Source: Betaproteobacteria bacterium
Lineage (GTDB): Bacteria > Pseudomonadota > Gammaproteobacteria > Burkholderiales > Burkholderiaceae_D
NCBI GenBank assembly: GCA_016868055.1
Contig: VGHX01000011.1
Span: 1 to 51,540, forward strand
Length of the DNA: 51,540 nucleotides
Direction: 5' to 3'
In this document: in pieces, positions 8,507 to 17,619 of the stretch
Layout of the letters: each line of letters starts with the position of its first letter
Numbering within the stretch: the first letter of the stretch is position 1
Made by a program: the position numbers and the translations under genes
Notes under the pieces: model-generated
Told to the model about the DNA's origin: nothing
Databases searched by the model: none
Seen by the model: the letters and a program-made list of their open reading frames with translations, nothing else

Positions 8507-11353
8507 TCAGCCGTCGACCTTCGCCAAATCCAACTGCTCGCGATTAAAGCGCTCGTAATTGCGCTGCCATTCCGACGGCTGCGTCACCGGCATCACCTGT
8601 ACTGCAGTCACCTTGTACTCAGGGCAGTTAGTGGCCCAGTCGGAGTTGTCGGTGGTGATCACGTTGGCGCCTGATTCCGGGAAATGGAAGGTGGTGTACA
8701 CCACGCCCGGCTGCACGTTTTCAGTGATTGTTGCGCGCAGTACGGTTTGGCCGGAGCGTGAATCAATACCTACCCAGTCACCCTCATGAATGCCACGTTC
8801 TTCGGCATCATGCGGATGAATCTCGAGCCGGTCTTCACTATGCCAACGGGAGTTCTCGGTACGACGCGTCTGCGCGCCAACGTTGTACTGCGAGAGAATA
8901 CGACCCGTGGTCAGAATCAGCGGGAAACGTTGCGTGACTTTTTCATCGGTCGCGACATACTTGGTAATGATGAATCGGCCCTTGCCGCGCACGAACTGAT
9001 CGACGTGCATGATCGGCGTGCCCTCAGGACTATGGTCATTGCAAGGCCACTGTATGCTGCCCAGCTTATCGATTTTTTCGTAGGTCACGCCAGTGAAGGT
9101 TGGCGTCAGCGAGGCAATCTCGGCCATGATCTCGGACGGATGCGCGTAGTTCATTGGGTACCCCAATGCATTCGCCAGCAATTGCGTGACTTCCCAATCC
9201 GAGTAACCCGTTTTTGGTGGCATCACTTTGCGCACGCGGGAAATACGACGCTCGGCGTTGGTGAAGGTGCCATCTTTCTCAAGGAACGAAGAACCCGGCA
9301 AGAACACATGCGCGTACTTGGCAGTCTCGTTCAGGAACAAGTCCTGCACCACCAGGCATTCCATTGCCATCAAACCATTCGCCACATGCTGCGTGTTGGG
9401 GTCGGACTGCACAATATCTTCACCCTGCACATACAGACCCATGAAGCTGCCATCGAGCGCAGCATCCAGCATGTTAGGAATCCGCAGGCCCGGCTCGGGG
9501 CTGAGAGTTGCGCCCCAGCGCGATTCAAATTCTGCGCGCACGGTGCTATCGGACACGTGACGATAGCCGGGCAGCTCATGCGGGAACGAGCCCATATCGC
9601 ACGCGCCCTGCACGTTGTTCTGACCACGCAGTGGGTTCACACCTACGCCCAAGCGACCGACATTACCGGTTGCCATCGCAAGGTTCGCAATGCCCATCAC
9701 CATAGTCGAGCCTTGCGCATGCTCGGTCACGCCAAGGCCGTAGTAAATCGCTGCATTACCGCCGGTGGCATACAAACGCGCTGCGCCACGCAGCAACTCT
9801 GCAGGCAAACCCGTAATCGGCGCCATCGCTTCCGGCGAATTCTCGGGACGCGCAACAAAGGTCTTCCATTCTTCGAAGGATTTCAGGTCGCAACGCTCAG
9901 CAATGAAGTCTTCCTTCAACAAGCCTTCGGTCACGATCACGTGCGCCAGCGCATCGATCACCGCCACGTTAGTGCCCGGCTTGAGCTTGAGGTGATAGTC
10001 CGCTTGATAGTGCGCGCCCTTCACCATTTCGGTGGTACGTGGGTCCACCACAATCAACTTCGCACCTTGACGCAAACGACGCTTCATCTGCGACGCAAAC
10101 ACCGGGTGCGCAGCGACCGGGTTCGCACCGATCACCATAATCACATCCGACTGCATCACCGAATCAAAGGTCTGCGTACCCGCCGATTCACCCAGCGTTT
10201 GCTTCAAGCCATAACCGGTCGGTGAATGGCACACGCGCGCGCAGGTATCTACGTTGTTGTTACCAAAACCCGCACGTACCAGTTTCTGTACCAGGTAGGT
10301 TTCTTCGTTGGTGCAACGTGACGAGGTGATGCCGCCAACCGAGTCCTTGCCGTATTTTTGCTGGATGCGACGGAACTCGCTCGCAGCATACGAAATTGCT
10401 TCTTCCCACGAGACTTCCTGCCATGGGTCTGTGATCTTCTTACGGATCATCGGGTTCATGATGCGATCTTTATGGGTCGCATAGCCCCAGGCAAATCGGC
10501 CTTTAACGCATGAATGGCCATGGTTTGCTTTGCCGTCTTTCCACGGCACCATGCGCACCACTTCACTGCCCTTCATTTCTGCTTTGAAGCCGCAACCCAC
10601 ACCGCAGTAAGCGCACGTCGTTACCGCGCTGTGCTCGGCAATACCAATCTTGATGACGGTTTTTTCCGTCAGCGTCGCAGTCGGGCAGGCCTGCACACAG
10701 GCGCCGCACGACACGCACTCTGATTCCATGAACGGTTCATTTTGACCTGCCGCCACCCGCGAATCAAAGCCACGGCCATCAATCGTCAATGCAAACGTCC
10801 CCTGCGTCTCTTCGCAGGCGCGTACGCAGCGGTTACACACAATGCACTTCGATGGGTCGTAGGTGAAGTAAGGATTCGACTCATCCTTTTTCAGCTCGGT
10901 GTGCGTTGCAATCGGCGTCTTGCCCTTGGTGTAGCGTACTTCGCGCAGACCCACCAAGCCAGCCACATCTTGCAACTCGCAATTGCCATTGGTGGGGCAA
11001 GTCAGGCAATCCAGCGGGTGATCGGAAATGTACAACTCCAGCATACCGCGGCGAATATCAGCCAGCTTCTGCGTTTGTGTGCTGACCTTCATGCCCGGCT
11101 CGACTGGCGTGGTGCATGATGCGGGGTAGCCTCTGCGGCCTTCGATCTCTACCAGACACACGCGGCAAGAACCGAAAGCTTCCAGCGAATCGGTTGCGCA
11201 CAGCTTTGGCACGTTGATACCGGCCTCGGCACTGGCACGCATCACCGACGTGCCCGCGGGCACGGTCACTGATACACCATCAATCTCCAAAGTCACCAGC
11301 GTTGCTGATTCACGTGCTGGCGTACCAAAGTCTTTTTCATTGATCGCGTTCAT
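8507..11353 (-). CDS. fdsA: NAD-dependent formate dehydrogenase alpha (molybdenum) subunit
   Basis: This catalytic subunit oxidises formate to CO2 at a molybdenum bis-MGD centre and passes electrons through Fe-S clusters to FdsB. In order: an N-terminal [2Fe-2S] domain (C52, C63, C66, C80), the His-Cys [4Fe-4S] site (HPLDCLTCPTNGNC, 112-125), two ferredoxin-type [4Fe-4S] sites (C170/C173/C176/C180 and C213/C216/C219/C223), the CAYCGVGC cluster of the Mo domain (247-254), then the DMSO-reductase-type Mo domain. The Mo ligand is cysteine (C375 in RVCHSPT) followed by the catalytic His376, so this is the non-selenocysteine form. At 948 aa it matches FdsA. The start overlaps the fdsB stop as ATGA, indicating translational coupling. 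Confidence 0.97.
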   Translation of the reverse strand: MNAINEKDFGTPARESATLVTLEIDGVSVTVPAGTSVMRASAEAGINVPKLCATDSLEAFGSCRVCLVEIEGRRGYPASCTTPVEPGMKVSTQTQKLADIRRGMLELYISDHPLDCLTCPTNGNCELQDVAGLVGLREVRYTKGKTPIATHTELKKDESNPYFTYDPSKCIVCNRCVRACEETQGTFALTIDGRGFDSRVAAGQNEPFMESECVSCGACVQACPTATLTEKTVIKIGIAEHSAVTTCAYCGVGCGFKAEMKGSEVVRMVPWKDGKANHGHSCVKGRFAWGYATHKDRIMNPMIRKKITDPWQEVSWEEAISYAASEFRRIQQKYGKDSVGGITSSRCTNEETYLVQKLVRAGFGNNNVDTCARVCHSPTGYGLKQTLGESAGTQTFDSVMQSDVIMVIGANPVAAHPVFASQMKRRLRQGAKLIVVDPRTTEMVKGAHYQADYHLKLKPGTNVAVIDALAHVIVTEGLLKEDFIAERCDLKSFEEWKTFVARPENSPEAMAPITGLPAELLRGAARLYATGGNAAIYYGLGVTEHAQGSTMVMGIANLAMATGNVGRLGVGVNPLRGQNNVQGACDMGSFPHELPGYRHVSDSTVRAEFESRWGATLSPEPGLRIPNMLDAALDGSFMGLYVQGEDIVQSDPNTQHVANGLMAMECLVVQDLFLNETAKYAHVFLPGSSFLEKDGTFTNAERRISRVRKVMPPKTGYSDWEVTQLLANALGYPMNYAHPSEIMAEIASLTPTFTGVTYEKIDKLGSIQWPCNDHSPEGTPIMHVDQFVRGKGRFIITKYVATDEKVTQRFPLILTTGRILSQYNVGAQTRRTENSRWHSEDRLEIHPHDAEERGIHEGDWVGIDSRSGQTVLRATITENVQPGVVYTTFHFPESGANVITTDNSDWATNCPEYKVTAVQVMPVTQPSEWQRNYERFNREQLDLAKVDG

Positions 11354-12906
11354 GCCGTCTCCTTCGCTTTCTTTTCTGTACCGAAGTCTTCAGGGAAGTG
11401 ATTCATTGCAGAGAGCACCGGGAACGGTGTCATGCCGCCCATCGCACATAACGAGCCGTTCAGCATGATGTCGCACAGATCACGCACCAAATGAATCTGC
11501 TGCTCGGTGTCTTCCCCAGCGATGATCTTGTCGAATGCCTCTTTGCCGCGTGTCGAGCCTATGCGGCATGGCGTACATTTACCGCAAGATTCCACCGCGC
11601 AGAATTCCATTGCATAGCGCGCCTGCTTCAGCATATTCACGCTGTCATCAAACACGACGATGCCACCATGCCCAAGCGTGCCGCCGATTTGCAGGAAGGC
11701 TTCATAGTCGAGCGGTGTATCGAATTGCGACTCGGGTAGATACGCACCCAGCGGGCCACCCACCTGCACGGCGCGTATCGGCTTGCCGGAGCGCGTGCCG
11801 CCACCGAAGTCATACAGCATTTCGCGCAAGGTGAGGCCGAAAGCTTTTTCGACCAAGCCGCCGAATTTGATATTGCCCGCGAGTTGCATTGGCAAGGTGC
11901 CACGCGAACGGCCCATGCCAAAATTCTTGAAGTACTCAGCACCCCGCGCGAAGATCACCGGCACAGTCGCGAGCGAGATCACGTTATTGATGACGGTCGG
12001 TTTACCAAACAAACCGGAGATCGCAGGCAGCGGCGGCTTGGCGCGTACGATGCCGCGTCGACCTTCAATACTCTCAAGCAGGGCGGTCTCTTCGCCGCAC
12101 ACATAAGAACCCGCACCGACACGCACTTCCAGCTCAAAGCGCTTGCCCGAGCCACGAATGTTGTCACCAAGGTAGCCATGTGTACGAGCGATCTGAATGG
12201 CTTCGTTCAGCACGTCGATCGCATGCGGGTATTCCGAGCGCGCGTAGATGTAGCCCTTGGTTGCGCCTACACCCAAGCCGGCAATCGTCATGCCTTCGAT
12301 CAGCATGAACGGATCGTCTTCCATCACCATGCGATCCGAGAAGGTGCCCGAGTCACCTTCATCAGCGTTACAAACGATGTACTTTTGCGCAGACGGTGTG
12401 GTGCGTACGGTGTTCCACTTGATGCCGGTCGGGAAAGCCGCACCGCCACGACCACGCAAGCCAGATTCCGTCACGGCTTGCACGATCTGCTCTTCGCTCA
12501 TCTGCAAGGCCTTGTGCAAACCAACAAAGCCTTCATGCGCGCAGTAGTCGTCGATGGACAGCGGATCAGTGATGCCAATACGAGCAAAGGTGAGCCGCTC
12601 TTGGCGTTTTAAGAAAGGAATCTCTTCAGTCGCGCCATGCGCCAAGGGGTGCGCGCCGCCTTCAGTGAACTTTGCATCGAATAACGACGCCACATCATCT
12701 TCAGTCACCGGGCCGTACGCAACACGCCCTGTCGACAGCGCGACCTCAACCATCGGCTCAAGCCAGAACATGCCGCGCGACCCATTACGCACCAGCTCGA
12801 TATCAACACCACGGCGTTTGGCTTCAGCCAAAATCGCTTGCGCGGTTTCATCAGCACCCAACGCCAGCGCCGTTGAATCGCGCGGCACAAAAATCTTCAC
12901 GCTCAT
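11350..12906 (-). CDS. fdsB: NAD-dependent formate dehydrogenase beta (FMN/NAD) subunit
   Basis: This diaphorase subunit takes electrons from FdsA through a [4Fe-4S] cluster and FMN to NAD+. It is homologous to complex I NuoF. Residues 1-100 form the N-terminal thioredoxin-like domain of FdsB. FMN/NAD-binding sequences follow: GLRGRGGAAFPTGIKW (149-164) and NADEGDSGTFSDR (180-192). The cluster ligands are C441, C444 and C447 in ESCGKCTPCRIGSTRG plus C487. The length is 518 aa. It overlaps fdsG at its start and fdsA at its end, each by ATGA. Confidence 0.97.
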   Translation of the reverse strand: MSVKIFVPRDSTALALGADETAQAILAEAKRRGVDIELVRNGSRGMFWLEPMVEVALSTGRVAYGPVTEDDVASLFDAKFTEGGAHPLAHGATEEIPFLKRQERLTFARIGITDPLSIDDYCAHEGFVGLHKALQMSEEQIVQAVTESGLRGRGGAAFPTGIKWNTVRTTPSAQKYIVCNADEGDSGTFSDRMVMEDDPFMLIEGMTIAGLGVGATKGYIYARSEYPHAIDVLNEAIQIARTHGYLGDNIRGSGKRFELEVRVGAGSYVCGEETALLESIEGRRGIVRAKPPLPAISGLFGKPTVINNVISLATVPVIFARGAEYFKNFGMGRSRGTLPMQLAGNIKFGGLVEKAFGLTLREMLYDFGGGTRSGKPIRAVQVGGPLGAYLPESQFDTPLDYEAFLQIGGTLGHGGIVVFDDSVNMLKQARYAMEFCAVESCGKCTPCRIGSTRGKEAFDKIIAGEDTEQQIHLVRDLCDIMLNGSLCAMGGMTPFPVLSAMNHFPEDFGTEKKAKETA

Positions 12907-13376
12907 GCATCGCTCCTTGCGCGTGCCAAAACGCGATCAAAGGTTTTTTCATCCACGCGCGCATGCAGCTTTTCGCCGACCATGATGGAAGGACCGCACG
13001 CGCAATGTCCCAGGCAATACACCGGCTCCAGCGTGACCGAGCCGTCTTTGGTGGTCTCGTGAAAATCAATACCCAGCGTGCGCTTGGCATGCTCAGTGAG
13101 CGCCTCGGCACCCACCGATTGGCAGGCTTCGGCCTGACAAATTTGCAGAACGACTTTGCCCGCCGCCGTCGTTCTGAAGTGATGGTAATAACTGATCACG
13201 CCATGCACTTCCGCGCGCGTCAGGTTCAAGCGATCGGCGATCTCAGGCACGGCGTCTGAGGGCACATAACCGTACTCGGCCTGAATGGCATGAAGAATAG
13301 GAAGCAGCGCGCCGTCCGGTGCGCCCAGTTGGGTCAGGGTGGCGTTGATACACGCGTCATACGAAGCCGTGGGCAT
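12903..13376 (-). CDS. fdsG: NAD-dependent formate dehydrogenase gamma ([2Fe-2S]) subunit
   Basis: This NuoE-like electron-transfer subunit of the soluble FdsABG complex is 157 aa long. A helical N-terminal half (YGYVPSDAVPEIADRLNLT) precedes a thioredoxin-like [2Fe-2S] domain with ligands C80, C85, C121 and C125 (QICQAEACQ and CLGHCACGPS). A GGAGA ribosome-binding site lies about 7 bases upstream of the ATG. It is the first gene of the leftward fdsG-B-A-fdhD-fdsD transcript. Overlapping inverted repeats lie just upstream. Confidence 0.96.
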   Translation of the reverse strand: MPTASYDACINATLTQLGAPDGALLPILHAIQAEYGYVPSDAVPEIADRLNLTRAEVHGVISYYHHFRTTAAGKVVLQICQAEACQSVGAEALTEHAKRTLGIDFHETTKDGSVTLEPVYCLGHCACGPSIMVGEKLHARVDEKTFDRVLARARSDA

Positions 13377-13396
13377 CGTGGTCTCCGGTGTTTTTA

Positions 13397-13421
13397 ATAT
13401 GTGCCGAAAAACATATTTCGG
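13397..13421. promoter_or_regulatory. Overlapping inverted repeats upstream of fdsG, candidate operator
   Basis: Two interlocking dyads occur 21-45 bases upstream of the fdsG start: ATATGT (13397-13402) with ACATAT (13411-13416), and CCGAAA (13404-13409) with TTTCGG (13416-13421). They cannot form hairpins at the same time. Position suggests a binding site for the ModE-HTH regulator encoded at 16522 or another formate-responsive factor. This is inference, as the motif does not match the ModE consensus known to me. Confidence 0.4.
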
Positions 13422-13544
13422 TGGAAATTACAGCCCGCGAAAGCTGCGAATGCGCGGATGTTCCGCCCGGAGACGGGCGCTGTCAATATGATGTTTTTAG
13501 CCTATTTAGGTGGCGCAAATCTGCTTAAAGCACCAGCGGCATTT

Positions 13545-14633
13545 TTAGTCGTTCTTGATCACGATACTGGGAAACTTCAAGCTCATATCCTTCGCCTTCT
13601 CGGCCACCTTGACCGCAATCTTGCGCGCGATCTGACCGTACAACTGAGCAATTGGGCCGGTAGGGTCGGCCACTACGCTGGGACGGCCAGCGTCGGTTTG
13701 CTCGCGAATACTCAATGTCAGCGGCAAGGCCCCAAGGAAATCAACGCCGAAATCAGCGCACATTTTCTCGCCCCCACCATGACCAAAAATCGACTCGGTG
13801 TGCCCGCAGTTGCTGCAGACATGCACGCTCATATTTTCGACCACACCCAGAATCGGAATGCCCACCTTCTCGAACATTTTCAGACCCTTGCGCGCATCGA
13901 GTAGCGCAATGTCTTGCGGCGTGGTGACAATCACGGCGCCTGTCACGGGTACTTTTTGCGATAGGGTCAGCTGAATATCACCAGTGCCCGGCGGCATATC
14001 AACGACCAGGTAATCCAGATCGCGCCAGTTGGTTTGCTCAAGTAGTTGCTGCAAGGCCTGCGTGACAATCGGTCCGCGCCACACCATCGGCTGATCAGGG
14101 TCGATCATGAAACCGATCGATGCCACCTGCACGCCATAGTTTTCGAGCGGCTCCATAGTCTTGCCGTCATGGCTCTCGGGCTTACCGGAAACGCCCATCA
14201 TGGTCGGCTGCGAAGGACCATAGATATCGGCATCGAGCAGACCTACCTTGGCACCCTCGGCCGCGAGTGCCAACGCCAGGTTGACGGCGGTGGTGGACTT
14301 TCCTACCCCGCCCTTGCCGCTTGCGACGGCGATAATGTTCTTCACGTTATTCATCAGCTTCACGCCGCGCTGCACCGCATGCGCCACCACTTTTACGCTG
14401 ACGTTGACATATACCTCCGTCACACCGGGCAGCGCGCGCAAAGCAGCTTCAATCAACTGCTTGATGGCATCGATCTGTGTTTTTGCGGGATAGCCCAGCT
14501 CGATATCCAGCGACACTTTGCCGCCTTCGAGCTGAATGTTTTTAGCTGATTTACTAGCGATGAAGTCTTTGCCGGTGTTGGGGTCAATCACGCCGGATAG
14601 CGTGTCGCGGATAGATTCTTGGGTGAGGCTCAT
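13545..14633 (-). CDS. mrp: Mrp/ApbC-type Fe-S cluster carrier ATPase
   Basis: This cytoplasmic P-loop NTPase of the Mrp/NBP35/ApbC family transfers [4Fe-4S] clusters to apo-proteins. An N-terminal MIP18-like domain (about 5-80) precedes the deviant Walker A ASGKGGVGKST (104-114) and DADIYGPSQPTMMG. A C-terminal CSNCGH (CxxC) motif binds the cluster. The start is taken at 14633 (MSLTQES), because AAGGAGA lies 6 bases upstream; an ATG 24 bases further up has no such site. The length is 362 aa. It lies 168 bases upstream of fdsG on the same strand. Fe-S supply to the many clusters of FdsABG is a plausible link, but mrp is found widely outside fds loci. Confidence 0.94.
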   Translation of the reverse strand: MSLTQESIRDTLSGVIDPNTGKDFIASKSAKNIQLEGGKVSLDIELGYPAKTQIDAIKQLIEAALRALPGVTEVYVNVSVKVVAHAVQRGVKLMNNVKNIIAVASGKGGVGKSTTAVNLALALAAEGAKVGLLDADIYGPSQPTMMGVSGKPESHDGKTMEPLENYGVQVASIGFMIDPDQPMVWRGPIVTQALQQLLEQTNWRDLDYLVVDMPPGTGDIQLTLSQKVPVTGAVIVTTPQDIALLDARKGLKMFEKVGIPILGVVENMSVHVCSNCGHTESIFGHGGGEKMCADFGVDFLGALPLTLSIREQTDAGRPSVVADPTGPIAQLYGQIARKIAVKVAEKAKDMSLKFPSIVIKND

Positions 14634-14680
14634 GACGTCTCCTTGAAGGAGGCGCAAGTCTAAACCAAAAGACTAAAACA

Positions 14681-14708
14681 AAACGGCCGCCTAAACAGGC
14701 GGCCGTTT
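14681..14708 (-). terminator. Rho-independent terminator after the OxlT-like gene
   Basis: A perfect 12-bp stem, AAACGGCCGCCT with AGGCGGCCGTTT around an AAAC loop, lies 18 bases past the transporter stop. Read leftward it is followed by a T-rich tract (TGTTTTAGTCTTTTGG). Confidence 0.8.
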
Positions 14709-14726
14709 CGGGTGCGGCAAGAAAAC

Positions 14727-16388
14727 TTACTTGAACAGCACGGCAGATTTTTGCAGCGTGACCGAGATACCGTAAGCGAGCGGTATACCGACGGCAAGCC
14801 AAGCCACCCATGCGATGGCTGGGTTGCCCTGCGTCGCCGACCCTTCACCTTGCAACGTGTCTTTGACTGACTTCTCATGCGCCAGCTGCTTCTCATGCGC
14901 GAGCTCTTCCGCCGACATGAAGTAGCGATCCGCCACCGGACGCACCATCAGGTTGGCTAACAAACCCACCACCAGCATCGCTGCCAACATATAGAAAATC
15001 GGACCGTAGATCTGATCAAAAGGCACTTTTTGCTCGAGGCGGATGTCATGCATGTAGTTCACGACCACCGGGCCCAAGATGCCGGCAGTCGACCACGCCG
15101 TCAGCAAACGACCATGAATCGCACCAACGAACTGTGTGCCGAACATATCGGCCAGATACGCCGGAATCGTCGCGAAGCCACCGCCGTACATCGACGCAAT
15201 CACGCAGAAGCACGCCACAAAAGTCGCCAATGACTTCCAACCCGCAGAGACCGAGGCCATCAGGTATAGGGCGGTACCGAGGACGAAGAAGATGATGTAG
15301 GTTGGTTTACGGCCAAGGTGGTCTGACGACGACGCCCAAATGATCCGACCGAAGATATTGAACAGAGAAATCAGACCAACAAAACCTGCACCAATCGCGA
15401 CAGCCGCTTTGAGTAAATCAGGGTTCGCTTTCAGATCCAGAAAGCCGAGCTCAGGTTGTCCGACCAGCGCACCAGCAAACGTCTCTTGCAGCATGGGTGA
15501 AGCAGCACCAATGATGCCGATACCTGCCGACACGTTCATGCACAGCACAATCCACAGCAACCAGAACTGCGGCGTCTTGTGCGCGTTCTTCAGATGCACA
15601 TGGTTCTGCGCAATCATCGCCTTCTGTGATGGCGGCGGTGGTTCCCATCCGGCAGGCTTCCAGCCCGTGGCCGGCACGCGGTAGCCAAATGCACCAGAGA
15701 ACATGAACACCGAATAAACAATCGCCAGGGTGACAAAGGTTTGCCAGACGCCCGGATCGGTCGGCGTCGCGAACTTGGCCATCAGCAGCGTGGCCAGCGG
15801 CGAGCCGATCATCGCACCACCACCAAAGCCCATAATCGCCATGCCGGTTGCCATGCCGCGGCGATCCGGAAACCACTTGATCAGCGTTGACACCGGAGAG
15901 ATATAGCCCAGACCAAGCCCGATACCCCCGATCACGCCGGAGCCCAGCCACATCATCCAGAGCTGATGCTCGTAGACGCCCAAAGCCGAGATCAGCAAAC
16001 CACCGCACCAGCAGACCGCAGAGACCAAGCCAGCCTTACGCGGACCGGCACGCTCGAGCCAGCCGCCCCAGATGGCGGCCGAGCAGCCCAGCACCACGAA
16101 GAACAAGGTGTACATCCAGCCCAGATCAAACTGGGTCCAGTTACAGTCGGTTGCAAACAGCGCGCGTCCGGTACCGGCCAGCTTGTCGCCGAAAGTCACT
16201 GCACCGGCGGCACACGAGGCCAGCGGCGCACCGTCCGGACCCAGCAATGCATTACCGAGCGGCTTCCAGAATACCGAGAAGCCATACGCCATCCCGATGC
16301 ATAAATGAATCGCGAGTGCCGCCGGTGGAACCAGCCAGCGGTTGTAGCCGTCGCCGGCAATAGTGCGCTCCTTGTCGAGCGGTGACAT
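14727..16388 (-). CDS. OFA-family MFS transporter (oxalate/formate antiporter-like)
   Basis: This inner-membrane transporter of about 12 segments belongs to the oxalate:formate antiporter branch of the MFS. Sequence signs are LAIHLCIGMAYGFSVFWKP in TM1, the MFS loop motif DHLGRKPTY and the YGGGFATIPAYLADMFG helix. Two features stand out. The first external loop is long and holds two Cys (C59, C82) that could form a disulfide. The C-terminus continues beyond TM12 through a charged linker with an 18-bp duplication (ELAHEK/QLAHEK) into an extra TM (WVAWLAVGIPLAYGISVTL), which in some bacteria appears to be a separate small subunit. GAGGAGG precedes the ATG. Its place beside fds and the regulator suggests formate or oxalate as substrate; this is not shown by sequence. 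Confidence 0.87.
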   Translation of the reverse strand: MSPLDKERTIAGDGYNRWLVPPAALAIHLCIGMAYGFSVFWKPLGNALLGPDGAPLASCAAGAVTFGDKLAGTGRALFATDCNWTQFDLGWMYTLFFVVLGCSAAIWGGWLERAGPRKAGLVSAVCWCGGLLISALGVYEHQLWMMWLGSGVIGGIGLGLGYISPVSTLIKWFPDRRGMATGMAIMGFGGGAMIGSPLATLLMAKFATPTDPGVWQTFVTLAIVYSVFMFSGAFGYRVPATGWKPAGWEPPPPSQKAMIAQNHVHLKNAHKTPQFWLLWIVLCMNVSAGIGIIGAASPMLQETFAGALVGQPELGFLDLKANPDLLKAAVAIGAGFVGLISLFNIFGRIIWASSSDHLGRKPTYIIFFVLGTALYLMASVSAGWKSLATFVACFCVIASMYGGGFATIPAYLADMFGTQFVGAIHGRLLTAWSTAGILGPVVVNYMHDIRLEQKVPFDQIYGPIFYMLAAMLVVGLLANLMVRPVADRYFMSAEELAHEKQLAHEKSVKDTLQGEGSATQGNPAIAWVAWLAVGIPLAYGISVTLQKSAVLFK

Positions 16389-16521
16389 GTTTCCTCCTCA
16401 TGGGGGGCCGCCTGAGTGCGACGGCATCGGTCGTTCGAGTTGTTATTTTGAGCTTGGTGCCGCAATCCGCGCTCATCCTGACAGGGTACATTCTACGTTG
16501 CAATATGCTAAGGTGAACATA

Positions 16522-17613
16522 ATGTTCAAGGTCAGAATTAACCCGCACTGGGAAATCACACGCGGTAACGGCGAACCGCTCGATACCGCCGTGCTGCTTT
16601 CGTTACTGCGCGCGATTGACGAGAGCGGCTCTATCGCTCGCGCTGCGCAAACCGTTGGCCTCTCCTACCGCTACGCCTGGGGCTTACTTCGAGAGGCTGA
16701 GGCGCTGTTCGGCAGCAGCCTGATGCAAACCGGTCGCGGGCGTGGCACTCAGCTGTCCGCGCTGGCAGAAAAACTCATCTGGGCCGACCGCCGCGTCGCC
16801 GCCCGGCTCTCGCCGACATTGGATAGCCTTGCCTCCGAGCTCGAGACCGAGCTAGGTAAAACCGTCGGTGCTGCGCCGGCGATGATACGGCTCGATGCCA
16901 GCCATGGCTTTGCGGTAGCCGCATTCTTAAGGCAGGCCACTGAATCGGGTTTACCGATTGACCTGCGCTATCGCAACAGCACCGACGCAGTCGCTGCGTT
17001 GTCGCGCGGTGAATCTGATCTAGCGGGATTTCATGTACCGACCGGCGAGTTCGAAGCGCCGTCGGCCGAACGCTTTGGCAAGTGGCTGGATGCGCGCACG
17101 CATCGGCTGATTCATCTTGCGTATCGAACGCAGGGTTTGTTCGTGAATCCGGGTAATCCTCTCGGCATTCAAGATTTGTCTGACCTGTCGCGCGCTGATG
17201 TGCGCTTTGTGAATCGTCAAGTGGGCTCAGGCACGCGAATGCTGCTTGAGCTGATGCTGTCTCAGTTCGCGATCAATCCGGCGACCATCAACGGCTTTGA
17301 AAATACCGAGTTCACGCACTCTGCGGTCGCCGCATTTATTGCGAGTGGCATGGCGGATGTTGGCTTTGGTGTGCAGACCGCGGCTGAGCGATTCAAGCTC
17401 GACTTTATTCCACTGGCGCGCGAGCGCTATTTTTTAGCGGTGAATGCAGAGTCGCTTGATCAGCCGGGCATTCGTCAGGTGATTGATGTGGTGCGCTCGG
17501 CCAGCTTCCGCGACGCGGTGCACCAACTCGCTGGTTATGATTCAACTGATACCGGCGAAATACTGACCCTATCGCAAGCATTCAGCGCAGTACCACGCAA
17601 GCAAGCGGCTTGA
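16522..17613 (+). CDS. Transcriptional regulator, ModE-type HTH plus periplasmic-binding-like domain (FdsR-like)
   Basis: Residues 1-105 resemble the winged-helix domain of ModE/LysR regulators (LLSLLRAIDESGSIARAAQTVGLSYRYAWGLLREAE). Residues about 115-340 resemble a type II periplasmic-binding fold (IRLDASHGFAVAAFLRQA, VNRQVGSGTRMLLELML, GMADVGFGVQTAAERF), as in regulators that bind molybdate or small anions. The start is set at 16522: AAGGTGAA lies 5-12 bases upstream and MFKVRINPHWEI begins the conserved domain. Bases 16363-16521 upstream overlap the divergent transporter start and are unlikely to be coding. Position between the formate genes and mobA suggests it senses formate, molybdate or Mo-cofactor status for fds. 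The 133-base gap to the transporter should hold both promoters. Confidence 0.82.
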   Translation: MFKVRINPHWEITRGNGEPLDTAVLLSLLRAIDESGSIARAAQTVGLSYRYAWGLLREAEALFGSSLMQTGRGRGTQLSALAEKLIWADRRVAARLSPTLDSLASELETELGKTVGAAPAMIRLDASHGFAVAAFLRQATESGLPIDLRYRNSTDAVAALSRGESDLAGFHVPTGEFEAPSAERFGKWLDARTHRLIHLAYRTQGLFVNPGNPLGIQDLSDLSRADVRFVNRQVGSGTRMLLELMLSQFAINPATINGFENTEFTHSAVAAFIASGMADVGFGVQTAAERFKLDFIPLARERYFLAVNAESLDQPGIRQVIDVVRSASFRDAVHQLAGYDSTDTGEILTLSQAFSAVPRKQAA

Positions 17614-17619
17614 AATCCC

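Noticed and set aside
8786-10225. 479-codon open frame on the plus strand
   Set aside because: It lies wholly antisense to fdsA, which has full family motifs. The translation is rich in His and Arg and shows no domain, as expected from the opposite strand of a high-GC-third-position gene.
10220-10260. Selenocysteine at the formate dehydrogenase active site
   Set aside because: The codon at residue 375 of FdsA is a Cys codon (RVCHSPT); there is no in-frame TGA.
11884-12612. 242-codon open frame on the plus strand
   Set aside because: Antisense to fdsB, with no recognisable domain or ribosome-binding site.
6086-16388. Oxalate degradation pathway (formyl-CoA transferase plus OxlT)
   Set aside because: The CoA-transferase looks racemase-like, no oxalyl-CoA decarboxylase is present, and the transporter lies with formate dehydrogenase genes.
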